Shown here piece by piece: positions 46,726-59,812 of a stretch of DNA of 64,000 nucleotides (position 1 is the first letter of the stretch; each line of letters begins with the position of its first letter). Position numbers and translations under genes: made by a program. The stretch comes from Posidonia oceanica. Its lineage: Eukaryota > Streptophyta > Magnoliopsida > Alismatales > Posidoniaceae. The stretch is taken from positions 89,301,501 through 89,365,500 of the forward strand of contig JAZBRS010000057.1 of NCBI GenBank assembly GCA_037176725.1, given 5' to 3'. The notes below the pieces were generated by a model. The model saw only the letters and a list, made by a program, of their open reading frames with translations, did not search any database and was not told the origin of the DNA.

Positions 46726-47973
46726 TGTAGGATCGAGAGGCTTCTCTAGAGGAGGGTGAATAGAGAAGTTGAGTAAATATAAAACTTATTTGTTGTTTTT
46801 AAGTTCTTTAAAAATTATAAGCACAAGTATATCAATGGTGATTAAAACAACTAAGTAAAACAAGCATAGAAGGAGATGAGAGATAATGAAAACACTATAG
46901 ATTATAGTTGTTCGGCCAACCTCAGCCTAGTCCACTCCTCGAGAATCCCTCGAGAGTTTTCTTAATCTTAATAAACTTACTTGTATGACGATCCCCTCGC
47001 CAATCCTGCAAAAACCACGGTACCTTCTCCCAACCGGAGAAGCTCTAGACCTCTTGAAGCTTTTACAGATTGTAACTTGAACACCACTAAGCTATAAGAT
47101 CTTCCCACAACACAATAGGATGTAATAGATGTGAATATTAGGCTCCCTTTCTTTTTCTCAATGGGACTTATCTTAGAATGCTCTCTTTTGATGTGGAATG
47201 GAGTTTTGGAGCTTGAATAACAACAACTAGGCTTGCAATATATTTAGAGTGGAATAGGTGCCTTTGGAAGGAAGGAATAGGGTCATATTTATAGGAAACA
47301 AACAATTTTGACATATGTTAAACACCTTCATTTTCTCTTTAACATTCACAAATAGCTAGTAGTTCGGCATACCAAAATTATTCGGTCGCCCATTTAACTG
47401 TTAACGTTCACAAAAATCGACCAGTTCGGTATACCGAAATGTTTCGGTGTGCCAAAGGTGCTCTTGATTGTGAATTCATATTCCAGATTTCGGTATAATT
47501 AAGTTTTTTGTATGCCGATTCTGTTATCTGTTGTGAACTCTAATTTTCCTAGATTTCGGTATACCGAAATTATTTGGTCTGCCGAAATCAACCATTGAAC
47601 CTATCTTTAAGGATTTTTCTAAGGTTCTTTTTTGAGTTCATGGGTATTCCTATTTTTCCAGGATATTGACATGTTTGGGAGATCTTTTACACATCCTAGA
47701 AATTACAAAAAGAGAAATGAAAAATTACATCAATGATTTTACAATAAACTCAAACACATTCTTTTAGTCTTGATTTTCTTTGATTTCTCTTTGAGTTCTT
47801 CCAGATATCTCCACATTTCTTCCTTCATGGTATGTATCTTTTTTGTGAGCCATTTCTTGGAGTTTCTTCACTTTATACTTTAAATATTTCTCACATAGTA
47901 ATATTAGTCCGAAAAACAATATACATTACTTTATTATCATCAAAATAAAATATTCAAGTGTATATTTTCAACA
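46726..47973 (-). mobile_element. 5' LTR of element D, 1248 bp
   Basis: On the minus strand it runs from TGTTGAAAATATACACTTG to CTCTCGATCCTACA. The U3 array at 47363-47590 holds four palindrome units (starts 47363, 47425, 47489, 47555). A TATA-like CCTATAAATATGA (minus) lies near 47284-47296. Confidence 0.87.
47363..47590 (-). repeat. About 64-bp spaced palindrome array in the D U3
   Basis: Four units, each with two palindromes of type TTCGGTATACCGAA and TTCGGTNTGCCGAA, at 62, 64 and 66 bp spacing, just upstream of the TATA-like box on the element strand. Variants lose CpG (TTCGG to TTTGG), which fits methylation decay. Confidence 0.8.
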
Positions 47974-48338
47974 CTATTTTTCTTGAAAATAAGAAAAAAT
48001 TTGAAAACTTCTTTTGCTTGAACGGAGAGATGAAGGAAGATGAGGTCATGTTGTGTCAGTATTTATAAAAGAAAATACCATAGGTTCAGAAAATGAATAT
48101 TGAGAACGTGGGACTCACCTATATTTGAAAGATTTTTCTGTTCAATCTCTGATAAAAGGTGAGGACATTCAAATCAAGTAGTTGTGTTGACCAAAGGTGT
48201 TCGTTCTGCTGTCTGCACACACCTCATAGACTCCCAAGGGAATTATGGTAGGACTCCTCTCCAGTTAATGGATTATATTATCTCAAAAAAAAAAGAAAAA
48301 AGGAAGGGAGGACAACTTACCGAAAATGAAATGTAAAG
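47974..48338. other. AT-rich flank of element D, no gene seen
   Basis: A-rich tract near 48285-48305. The first bases CTATT are the predicted right target-site copy of D. Confidence 0.5.
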
Positions 48339-48835
48339 ATGGTCTTTTGAGTCAATACCCTTCCTAAAACTACTATCACTATTAAATATTAATACCCTCT
48401 TTACAATGAAACTATGTCAATATCCTCTTTAGACTAATAAATTATTATGGTATCTTTAGGTTAGACTTAATCTTAACGACGACAAATATAGCTGTGTTTT
48501 GCCATTGAAAAGATCCATTTATCCTTAACCTTTTTTCATTACCCCATTATCTTCCTACACCTTCATTTCTTCCTTCACTTCTTCTTCTCCTTCCCATCAG
48601 TTAGGGACCACATGGAAAGTACGACTTTTGTATTAGTTAGGGTTGTGAGGGTATGTTAGATAGAGGACAAGTTAGTAATTTCTAGGGTTAATTTAGGTTG
48701 AGTTACAAATAAGTAATTGAAGTAAATGGAGACAAACGGTAGTGGTATTTATAGCAATTTATTTGCTGAAAGAAGGTATTGACATAATTTTATTTTAGAG
48801 AGGGTATTGAGAGAAAAAATCATGAAAAGATCACA
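48339..48835. mobile_element. Possible MITE-like inverted-repeat unit
   Basis: The left end (GATGGTCTTTTGAGTCAATACCC ... ATGTCAATATCCTC) and the reverse complement of the right end (GATGTGATCTTTTC ... TCAATACCCTC ... ATGTCAATACC) match in patches, about 500 bp apart. The inverted repeat is imperfect and I found no clear target duplication. Confidence 0.35.
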
Positions 48836-49006
48836 TCAACCTTGCTGAAGCTAGTTGTGTTTTTTGCTCAAATCCCATGTTAAGTTTAACAATACTTTAA
48901 ATATCCCTTTTATTCCTGTAGTTGCCTCAATACCTCAAAAGTGTTTGACTACTACCTTCAATAGCCCTACTAACTAATGAAATGTGAAATCATTGCTTAT
49001 AGACGT

Positions 49007-49504
49007 TAAGCCTCTCTTTAGATGTAGAATAAGAAAAGTAAGAATAGGTAGAAAGTGTTATTAGTATTCTAATAGTATTGCTATTCAGTTTCGAAGTGAT
49101 TTTCTTTTAAAGATGAATAAGTGTGTATAAAGATATATTCTGGTTTGGATGAAAAGTAGAATAAGTATCAGAATAAGTGTTGGAATAAGTGGAAAATATG
49201 TAGATTAATAGTAATCAACTTGATTATTAGGATATATATCTAATTTAAAGTATGCATATATTATATTATATATATATATTAATTTTTAAATAAAAAATAA
49301 ACACACCGTATACATACGTGTATCAGAATAACTTAGCGGAATAACTTTATTCCATTCTTCCTACGGAATAGCTATTCTAGAATAAATAAATCAGAATAGG
49401 AATTACTATTCCGAGTTTATTCCGATTTTTACACAACCAAATGGAATAGTAATTCCTATTTTAGGTTTATTCCATGACTTATTATAGAACCAAACAGAGG
49501 CTAA
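49007..49504. mobile_element. Tourist-like MITE (PIF/Harbinger type), 492 bp
   Basis: Terminal inverted repeats GCCTCTCTTTAGATGTAGAA (left, 49010) and GCCTCTGTTTGGTTCTATAA (right, reverse complement, ending 49501) continue into AATAAG; 19 of 24 positions agree. TAA flanks both ends (49007-49009 and 49502-49504), the expected duplication for this superfamily. There is no transposase inside. The ends repeat GGAATAAG-type words. Confidence 0.65.
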
Positions 49505-52500
49505 AAGTCTTGTACAATTTGATTTTATCCCCTTTATTTTGCTTAAATCCTTGATAAGATCTTTTTTATATCTATATGTTCCTTAACAAATTCTTCTCAT
49601 TTTTTCAACAACTACAAACCATCATTTAATGATTAAACATACTAAAAAGGTTAATTGATTTATAACTATGCATAACCACATAAAATTACTAACTATGCTT
49701 AAGTAAAATATTAATATTTATTGATTAAGAAAAATTACTAATAAAACCTTAAATTAAGAACTATTAGGTTTAGTTTAGTTATTTTCATGGCATTTGCAAT
49801 AGAAATTTAGGATTTTTTTTCTAAATTTATTTTAGTCCATATTGAAGTGATTTTATTATTTAACTTTGATTTTATGTATTTTGCATCATATTTTTTAAGG
49901 GATTTACTGATATTTGTCCTTAAAATGTTACACTTTTCTTTTCTAACATTATAGTTTACCATTAAAAAACTAACTATTTTGAACTTTTCTTTTCTAACAT
50001 TATAGTTTACCATTTAATAACTAACTATTTTGATGATATAATTTGATAAGACTAAATTAGTCTTAATTTAGTATGTATGCTTGAATTTGTGGAGTTTTTT
50101 TATTGATTGTGATTATTATTAATCAATTTTTATTTTTCAATATGCTTAATCATTGAATTTTAGTACGACTTTGCATAATTAGTAAATTTTGAAGTGATTA
50201 TGGTTAAATTTTTAATTTTTAATTTTTTTATGCTTGAACAATACAATTATTTTTGAATTATTTAGTCCATATGTTTAAATTAGTGTAGAATTTTAATTAT
50301 TTGTTATGATTTTGGTTAAGAATTTTTTTATTTTTTTATTATGTTTTATCATTAAATATCAATATTACTTGTGTATTATTAGTAATTTTTAGTGTGATTA
50401 TTCTTAATTTTTTTTTATTTTAGTATGATTAATTATTACTTGATGATTTGTAGTTATAGAAGAAAGGAAGAGAAAATGAAAAGCAATATATAGTTAAAAA
50501 TTGAGACATATTGGTGATTAAGTAATTAATATGGGGACAAAACGATATTTTTCAAGTGTTTTATCATTTGTTTGGTTGTGGAATAAGACACATAATAAAG
50601 TTAGAATAAGAATTCTAATTCTATTTAATTGGTTGAAAAGTAGAACAAATGCAGAATAGCACTTTATATTATGTTTCTCTTATTCTAGAATAGTGATTCC
50701 ACAAGGAGGTGGCATAAACTTACTTTGACATGTTATTCCACCTACTGTATTCTAATAGCATATCTACATTTTGCTTGTTAAGAAATGCATATTTAATATA
50801 TTGATAATACTATTTAATGTATCATATTTAATATTGTACATGATAAAATACTATTAATATAATCTCAAATATTATTTATTTCTAAAATATTATTTAATAT
50901 AATTTTAAAAAATAAATTTAAATAAATACCATATCATATGATTTCAAATAAAATTTATTTATGAAATATTTTTATATTATTTAAAAAAGAAGTATAATTA
51001 TTCATTTTTCATATAAAGTATAATTATTTAAAATTTTTTATTGGTTTAGAAATGTACAATTTAATATGGTTTCAAATATAATACTATTTAATTTTAAAAA
51101 CATTTAATATTATTTCAAAAAAATAATTTTTATCAATGTTTTTATAATATTTTAATAAAACAATATTTATTTATGAAATATCATTTATATGGTTTCAAAT
51201 AAAATATTATTTATTTAAAGTAAATTTTTAATGTGATTTCAAATAAAATAGTATTGATTTTTTTTTAAAAAAATATTTATATAATATATGTTTTTTTTAA
51301 TTGAATTGTATTTATAATTACGTCTCACCACTTATTAAAGTTTTATAGCCAAACCAGAATAACTTTAATTACACACTTATTCACCTTGAGAAATCAACCA
51401 CTTCTAAACAAAATAGTAGTTTTAGTGGATTACTAATACTAACTTGAATTTAATCCTAGTTTTCTATTGTATCCAAAGATAGGCTTAACATCTACAACCA
51501 ACGATGTCAGGCTCCGTTAATTAGCAAGGACATTAAAGATAATTGAGATAATTGTCAGGCTCTTTACCGGCATTGGGATAATTAATAGAATAAAGAAGAT
51601 ATTTACAGTCCGTTAGACTAACAAGGGTACTTTGGAAAAAAACCAAAACGGGATTTATGGTACAACAAAACAACCTGATCAAGTTTGTGGCCTCCACAAC
51701 CTTTTACGTGACTTTTGTAAGATTTTTTTATTCATATGTCCAATATTCACAGTGAGATTTTACATTATTTTTAGCTTTGTAGGGTCATGTCATTATAATT
51801 TCATTAGATAAAAGGTAAAATTGAAAATATCTCAACAATCTTGACTATCAAAATTCAGCCTAATGTGAGGACGAGGCATACATGATTGGGTTGGGCAAAT
51901 GACTTAATCATTTTATTTTTTTACATGCTACACCCTGAACTTTTTCAAATTATGGTGGTGCAGCTCCTCCAGTTGTACATAGAACTAGTGTCCAAGAATA
52001 AATTGCCATTTCTTGGTATCCTAGGCTTTTATTGTTACGGTTTTGATAATATTTCATGACTAAAAACTTGTTTAGATATGACATATACCTAAAAAAATGT
52101 AAATTGGGAATATAGGTTTGTTCGAGCACTAATCAAACTGATTTGAATCATTTTTAATAATTTGGTTTGATTTTCTCTAAATCAATAGTTTTGTTTGGCT
52201 TCAAAGTTTTCAAGCCACTAAGAGCAATTTGATTGATGATTTTGGGTGTAATTTAACCAAACTAGACTAAACCAATCTATTACATGTAAGTCTATAAAGT
52301 TTTTTTAAAAAATTATATACATACAATCAAATATTAATTAACTACAATAAGTGGATTAAGAAATAACTTAATTTTAACCCTTGCAATAATAAACTCAAAA
52401 CACTAACTCAAGGTTGATTATTTGATCTTGTAATTTTAAGATTAAGGTGTTACTTTAACATATTGTGATTTTAAATATGTGATAATATGATCGAAATGTC

Positions 52501-53555
52501 GAATAACAATGTATGGTAAATAATAAATATTTATGTATGGTTCAATTTAAGTTTTCTAGATAACATGTTTAATATCATTTGACAGTTTGAAGATGTCAAA
52601 TTGAATTTTTTTTCAAGCTAATCATTGGGACTTGGATTATGTTTTTCCCCTGAGTCGAACTATATAACTTATAAATATCCTATTAATTATTTGCTTTAAA
52701 TTAAATTTCTAAATTACACTCTTTTAACCTTTTTTAATAAACTACAATACACTTTAATTTCACAAATTCTAAAACATCATTTTCCAACAATTAAAAATTA
52801 ATGACTACAATTTTCAAAGATATACTAAAAATATCGGACATTTAGATCATTAGATGAAACCAGTATTGAATTCTCCAAGTGGAAATTAGAAAATATATAT
52901 AAAAAAAAACATTCCATACTATCAAACACAGCAGATAGAAAATTTTCTTTCAAAACCAAAGTGTATAGGTAGAATATAAAATGAAATCTATTATTTTAAT
53001 ATTAGATAATATCTTTTATCATTAGGCTGATATGTAGACAGGCAGACATATAGATAGATAGTAGTGGAGAAATTTATATGATAAATTAAAATAACAAAAA
53101 TTTAAGCTACAGCCTATTACTGTCCAGTCTGTCCTATGTATTGAAAAAAAACTACGAAAGTGACTGTGACGGTTAAACTTTCCAAATGAAATAAATAAGA
53201 AAACAAATGAAGATTGGGGACGACGCCCCCCACCATGCTTAGTCCTTCCATGAACGTTGATTCTGTCTTAAACGAAGATTAAGGATGTTGGGAGGAATTT
53301 GATGGTGTTTAATTTTAGTGGACAGTCGTTTTTTTGAATTTATAATTATTTTGCATATATTATGACTTTTTGTCAATTTATTAGTGGTACTTATAATGAA
53401 ATTTACTATATAAAATATCTATCATTTGCAAAAAGAAAACAAGGAAGAAAACAAAATCCACATGATCACACCCCATATGCGTTTTGGGATTTCCTTCTCG
53501 CACCTTGACTGGGAAGTGGCTAAGTGGGAACTGTCCTCCCTCCTTCCCTTCCCCA
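49505..53555. other. AT-rich intergenic DNA, no gene supported
   Basis: Very AT-rich throughout. Another stretch with GTTTGGTTGTGGAATAAG at about 50570 and an inward TTCTAAACAAAATAG at about 51410 could be a second, decayed MITE of 0.85 kb, but the ends do not match well. A small GATA-type simple repeat lies near 53040-53060. The sequence becomes less AT-rich toward the gene promoter. Confidence 0.6.
49932..50033. repeat. 51-bp direct tandem duplication
   Basis: ACTTTTCTTTTCTAACATTA begins at 49932 and again at 49983, with two or three differences over 51 bp. The small minus ORF across it is a by-product. Confidence 0.85.
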
Positions 53556-53564
53556 TATATAATA
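53556..53564 (+). promoter_or_regulatory. TATA box of the ZNF598/HEL2-like gene
   Basis: TATATAATA, 152 bp upstream of the chosen ATG (53708). It is followed by a CT-rich leader (CTTCTCCATCTCC), usual for a plant 5' UTR. The transcription start is expected near 53590 but is not shown. Confidence 0.55.
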
Positions 53565-53707
53565 GAAATAATCCAAGACATCTTTGTCTTCTCCATCTCC
53601 ACTTTCCCTTTCCTTTTTTGTTGGTTGCCGTTTTCGATCCCGATCGCCGCCGTTGCTCCTCCTCCTTCCTCGCCGCCAGCGCCGGTCAACACAACACCAC
53701 CCACGAC

Positions 53708-56700
53708 ATGGACGACAGCTGCGCCGTCTGCGCCGAGGCCCTGGAGTGGGTCGCCTACGGGTCCTGCGGGCACAGGGAGGTCTGCTCCACCTGCGTCGTC
53801 AGGCTCCGGTTCGTTCTCAACGACCGCCGCTGCTGCATCTGCAAAGTCGAGTCCCCCACCGTCTTCGTCACCAAGGTATTGGGTGCGGAATTAGGATTTT
53901 GGTTTCGTAATTGGTATTAGGTTCTTAAAAGATGTTCTTTTTTGTTTTTCTTTTTTTAAGAAAGGAGTGGTTTTTGGGGCTTCTTATCAATGATTTTCTC
54001 TGCAATGTTTTTGGGGTTTATTTGCAATGATTTTCTTCGTCACCGGTCACCGAAAGATGTTTGCTTTGTTCGTTTGGGTTCCGAATTCCTTGTTTTGGAT
54101 GTCAAATTTTGGTTTTTTTCCCCCTCTGTAGTAGTTCTGTTTGATTGATGTTTATCTGGTGTAATAACTGGTTTCTGGAAGAATTAGTAACAATTAGTGT
54201 CTGTTTTGTTTTCCCAAAATGTAACGATTAGTAAGGTTTCTTCTTGTTCGGAATATTCTGTTCTTTACATGGAAGGTTCTTTCTGATGTGTATATTCTTT
54301 CCATGGAGGCGTCGTTATTGCAGTGGAATCTCAGTTGTTTCTTCAATTCGCTGGTTGTTGCATCAGTTGCTTTACGAGAGTGCTTATGATTGTTGTTTTG
54401 TGCAGATATTGTAATGTTATGCATCTTTCTTTAATTGCTATTGAAGTTCTGATCTGTGCAAATCTTAAGTTTTTTGACCTGTAGTTATCCAGTTGTAGTC
54501 CGAATTTGTGTTATTCAGCATGATATTAGCATTGTTCAGGTCTTTATACATTTTTTCACACTTAATTGTGCGTGGGCTGTGTTATTCAAGCACTTATCTC
54601 ATGCCTTGACTTTCGTGGGCATCCACAATAGTATAACTTCTTCTGGGTTTTACCAATTTTTTGGATGTTATAATTCTTCACTGATTTTCCATGTTGACTT
54701 CTGTTGGCAATAGGCTATGGGAGATTACACCAGGGTTATAGCTGATTTCTCTGCTTTTCCACTTGGAGCAAACGAAGGTCGAGTAGGAGAGTTTTGGTAC
54801 CATGAAGATTCACAGGCGTATTTTGATGATATGGACCATTATAGGATGATCAAGGCAATGTGCAGGCTTTCTTGTAGCATATGTGAAAACAGCACAGATG
54901 GGAAAGGTGGTGGAGAAGCTGGGAGGAGGACCAGGTTTAGGAGCATTGACCAGCTGAAAGGTCACCTCTTCCACCAGCATAATAAGCTGTTTATGTGCAG
55001 CCTGTGCCTAGAAGGGAGAAAGGTGTGTTTGTGTTTTATGAACTGCAATTTGACGTTCATCTGCGTTGTATTCTAGTAATTTTGCATATACAATGAAGAA
55101 AATCTGTTGCTCATGTTTCAAGAGATGGATAAGCTTTAGCAATCTGAATTTTATGATGTACAAAATATTATACCCTAGGTGTAGATCTTTTGCCTAAAAT
55201 GCTCTTTTGTATTTCATGCACCGCAGGAAATTATAACCCCTACATTGATTCTTACATAGCTAGTATAACAAGTTGGGCAAATAAATTTCTTAGGCTATTT
55301 CTTCCTTGGAACTTGCAGAAGTAATATCCAAATATGTTAAAAGAAGTGCATATAGGGGTTTCCTTGAGGATTTCGATTGTGTTCTGATGGTTCTCCTTTT
55401 TATGATTGGAAATTATATGCTGGATGTGATAGAGAAAGTTTCTTGATGTATAAATTTGCTGTAAAGAGTTTAGTTTTTTTGATACTATTTCTATTTGGAA
55501 GGTTTCCTTTTTTTATCAGGTTTTGCATAATTGATTTATTTCTTTGGAGACAATATGACATAAGTACTGCAGAACCGGTTTTACATAATGCACTGTGACA
55601 CTCCTTCCTCATTTATCACTTTAATTATAGTTTGCCATCTGCATTTTGTTTTGAGATGCTTATGTATCAGTTTTTTCACCACAAATATTATCATGATTTC
55701 TGTCTATGCTCTTCATCTGTGTTTAATAATTATTGTGGCATCTCAATCAGGTGTTTATAAGTGAGCAAAAACTTTATACTAGGGTACAATTGAACCAGCA
55801 CATAAGCACAGGCAATTCAGAGGTTGATGGCAGTGAAAGTGAAAGGGGTGGTTTCAAGGGGCATCCTTCATGTGAATTCTGCAAGAACCCTTTTTATGGG
55901 GACAACGAGCTCTACATGCACATGTCTCGAGAACATTATACATGTCATATATGCCAAAGGTAAGTTGCTTTCTAGAAATCGAACTTGCTTTTATTTTTGA
56001 AGACCTGTTTAATGAACAAAATCATCTGAAAATGCAGGCAGCATCCAGGGCACTATGATTATTTCAGGAATTATGATGACTTAGAGGTGGGGTATATGTT
56101 ATTACTTCTGTAGGCAAACTGGCTTCCGTTATTGTGTTTACAACTTTTAAACTCAACACTCTAGGTTGTATAGACTAATATGTTTTGATTTGCAGATTCA
56201 TTTCCGCCAAGAGCATTATTTATGTGAGGATGAAGCATGTCTTGCAGAAAAATTTGTGGTCTTTCAATCTGAATCTGAACTAAAGGTGAATTCTCTCTTA
56301 CTTCTTCCTTTTTTTGTCAATTTAACATAGTGTAAGTTATCTTCACAGTTTTTTTTTGTTTTTTTTAAATTAATTAATGTAAAATATCCATTTCCATCTT
56401 CCTGCTGTTGATTCATCAATTATTGTTTTTCCATTTTCAGAGGCATAATACCATCAAACATGGAGGGAGCATGTCACGTTCTAAGAGGAATGCTGCTCTT
56501 CAGGTCCTTTTTGATGATAATCATTTCTTTCTGGCGAGTTTCACAATTATAGACTTATAAACATTTTGCTTGCCCTTTTATACCCTACAAAGAGAAGGGT
56601 TACACATACCCTTTTGGAAACTGAATGTGACAAGAAGATGCAAATTAGGATGTGAGAATATTACAAAGCACCACTATAACAGAGGATATGACTCATCAAT

Positions 56701-58485
56701 TAAAAGATGATTTAGGACTTTGGATTTTCTTTTTCGGTTATCCTGAACTCTTTTCTGTTTCAGATACCGACTAGCTTCCGATACCAAAGTGTACAACAAC
56801 AGAGACAAGAACAGAGGCGAGGGAGAGGGCGCTTTCATGCTGACGCTCCTAGCAACCAACTTGCTGCAGCAATTCAAGCTAGTATGGAGACAGCATATAT
56901 GAACAACAGTGTAGCTCAGGAATCATCATCTGCTGTTGCTGTAGTTTCTGGACGTCGAGACACAAATCAGATTAATGATGTTGCTGTCTCCCTTGAATCA
57001 TTAAATGTCGCCCTGGATTCTGGTCTACAATCAAGATCTCAGACAGGTGTTAGACAAAATGGTAATACACCAGTTCTAGAAGAATCTTCCTTCCCTGCTC
57101 TCACTGATAGGCTACCTGTACCCGAGTCTTCCTTGGGATATGCCCAAGCCCTTGGCAGTTCCAGTGGTGTGTCTAAACTAGGACAGGAATCATTTCCTCC
57201 TCTACCTGGGGTATCAGGGCACATCACACAGGAGCCAAAACCTGGAAATACCTTTTCTGAACACATAGCTAAAGATCGTTCTAAAAGCAAGTCTGCACGC
57301 AAAGCAGCTCAGTCTAGGGATGCTCGGCTTCCAGGGAATTATGGATCTGACCACTCTACATCTGCGAGTTCTACTCAAAACAGGCTTACATTTCAGGAAG
57401 CTGCATCATCCAAATTTTCTAGTTCTTCTCATTCTACGCCTGAAGCAAATCCTGGACCTTCATTGCCATCTAGTTCTGGTACTTCCCATGTGAAAACGGT
57501 GGGAAAAGCCAGGTTTGCCTCACCAAATCCAGTCAGTAATCCATGGAATTTGAATCAAGCAGATAAGTTGAGTCATTCGTCATCAGCACCTGACCTTGTT
57601 GAGAGGTCCTTGAAGAACCAAGCATCTGGCAGTAACATTCCTACTTTGAATGGAAACAAGAAGGTTCAATCTGGAGGCCAATCCTTACAGCCCATGGAAG
57701 ATGTACATACTGCAAACAAGTCCTTGGTAGAAAAGATTCATGCTGGATTAGGGATGGATGAAGATAAGTTTGCAGCATTTAAGAGCATCTCTGGAGAGTA
57801 TCGACAAGGTTTAATTGGCTCCGTGGAATATCTGTCGTATGTTCAGCAATTTGGTTTGTCCCATCTTACTATTGAGCTTGCTCGGCTATGTCCTGATCCT
57901 AAGAAGCAGAAAGAGCTTATTGACTCCTACCATGTCAATTTTTTGTATCAGAACACGAGAGAAAATGGTATCACTGCTACCAGTTCAAAAGAAAAAAATG
58001 TTTCTAGCAAGAAAAAGGGGAAATCTGTACAAACTTCAGAGACTATTAGATCGAAGGATCTGCTTGCCGATGGCATCTTGAATACAGTTAAGAGACTGCA
58101 GGAGAATTACAGACCTCAGGAAGAAGAGGTGGAGACGTTATCCAAGGATGGGTATCGAGCTGCCAAAGGAAAGCTGACATTAGCTGGGGAAGAGGGAACT
58201 GATTCTAGTTCGTCTATTGAAACCCATACTGATGGTGGTAATGGTAGTGCAAGTACGGGTGGAGGATCTGGTAAGCAACGAAAGAAAACCTCAAAATTTC
58301 AAAGGGTTCGTCTGGGTGACGGTTCAGCAGCAGCACTTTTTGATCTTGGTCGATCAAGTGTTAGCCCTGAGTTTACAGAAGGGATATCTTCAAGTAACCA
58401 AGCTGGAGGCTTACCTGTACGAGGCGTCTGGAAGAATGGTGGTGGGCAGAAGCTTTTCTCAGCGACCACAAGGAACACACATTAA
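53708..58485 (+). CDS. ZNF598/HEL2-type RING E3 ubiquitin ligase, 7 coding exons, 869 aa
   Basis: Exons 53708-53875, 54714-55022, 55751-55959, 56038-56086, 56196-56285, 56441-56503 and 56764-58485. Every intron is GT-AG and the joined frame is open to TAA. The RING-HC finger has Cys5, Cys8, Cys20, His22, Cys26, Cys29, Cys42 and Cys45. C2H2-type fingers follow: Cys110/Cys113/His140/His145, then Cys151/154, Cys200/203/His216/His221, Cys224/227, and Cys255/Cys260/His277/His282 beside GHYDYFRNYDDLE. FPAL (406) and FPPLPG (440) lie in a long Ser-rich middle. The C-terminus has GVWKNGGGQKLFS. In yeast and animals this family ubiquitinates small-subunit proteins on collided ribosomes to start ribosome quality control in the cytosol; the plant role is inferred from homology. 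The start is the first ATG that places the RING at the N-terminus. Exon 1 is strongly GC-rich, the rest is not. No defect seen. Confidence 0.93.
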
Positions 58486-59525
58486 GCATGTTCTGCCCGA
58501 GTTTAATTGATGTCTGCTGGCAAATACAATGTTGGAAATATGCAAGCACGGTACCATCTTGCTAGGAGCTGCTCAGGTATCAATATACCAGAAAAAATAG
58601 TTGAGCCTATTTTCTGCTGTTATGCTCATTGATGGTTGATCCTACTTGAGTCAGAATTGGAGAAGTCTAGACGGTGATTTTTTGATACTTTTTATATGGT
58701 CAATAGAAGAAAGTCAGAACGGAGAGCCTCGAAAATTTGTTTTGCTGCTTCGTGCTCTCACTCGTTTCGTGTTGAACATTTTAAGAGGTCTTATTTTTTG
58801 GGAACGCTTTATCTTTTTGATTCAATTTTGTCGATAATTGTGCTATCATGATTAAAAAGTCAAAGTCGTTTGTAATGAAAGCGTGTGTTCGGCATCACTC
58901 TAGGGTCTTGGTTGTTTACAATGGAATGTTTAAATGTCTAGACAGGAATATTTCAGAATATAGATGTAGAGAACTAGTGATGTTTTCATCTTTATTCCCA
59001 TGTAGATTCTTGACATTTGCGGGAAATATTATCACTGCATGATAAATTGAGAATGAATGTGTCGGCTCGGCTTGTGTACATGGTTCAATATGTCAACATG
59101 GGCAAGTTGATTCTCACTTTCTTAGGATAAGTTTAGTAATGATTTTAGATGTTCAATATTAATTCGAAATCAAGGTTTGGACATAATCCAAAAAGGTTAA
59201 AAATGTTGGTTTTGTGTACTTTAGCACATTCAAAAACGTTTTGTTTGGTTGGTAATGAAAAATTCACTTTCTGTAGTTTATTTATTTTTGAAGTAGAAAG
59301 TATTATTGTATTACCATTCTGTTCTATCGATTTTATTTGGTTGCGGTTGTTGGTCACATCAAATTTGATGAGAATCTATGACCTCAGAATCATAGTTGGA
59401 TACATCTAAAGGTTGGGTTTTAGTAATGATTTTGACTTCCATATTTTAACAGGATTCGTGACCAAATAAGAAAATAAAGTCAGCTTAATTATAAACGTTT
59501 TCACAACTTATGTTATATAAATTTA
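58486..59525 (+). other. 3' UTR and intergenic DNA downstream of the ZNF598/HEL2-like gene
   Basis: The first few hundred bases are probably 3' UTR, but I cannot place the poly(A) site. The phrase TTTAGTAATGATTTT occurs at about 59128 and 59418. No further gene seen. Confidence 0.5.
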
Positions 59526-59812
59526 TTTTTTTTGCAAATGGTAAAAATATATTAATATTATAACTTGACTATGTGTTCTACCACCAAGTAAGCAAACATA
59601 GTACAAAGTTTCACATCACATATAGTTCAAACACAAAATAGGCCAAAAAATGCTCATGATATACTCCAGAAACATCAAAAGGGGGTAATTAACAACAATA
59701 TTGTACTAAAATCACTGACAGACAAAATACTAATAATTGTATCAATATAGCCAAAGAGATGGTAGTTGAACATCGGAAAACATCACATAAAAATTCTACC
59801 AATACTTGTCCT

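Larger units (their letters stand above)
37359..47973 (-). mobile_element. Element D: decayed Sirevirus-type Ty1/Copia retrotransposon, host of B and E
   Basis: Minus strand: 5' LTR 47973-46726, iMet primer site, gag, protease, integrase, RT-RNase H, extra ORF, repeated polypurine tracts, 3' LTR truncated at 37359. The LTR copies differ at roughly 12% by eye, far more than those of A or C. The frame is broken many times. The multiplied GGGGGAGA-type tracts, the palindromes in the LTR and the ORF after pol are features described for Sireviruses. Predicted right target duplication begins CTATT at 47974; its partner is outside the window. Confidence 0.87.

Noticed and set aside
50565..51425. Second MITE with GTTTGGTTGTGGAATAAG end
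   Set aside because: The right end does not match as an inverted repeat over more than a few bases, and no target duplication was found.
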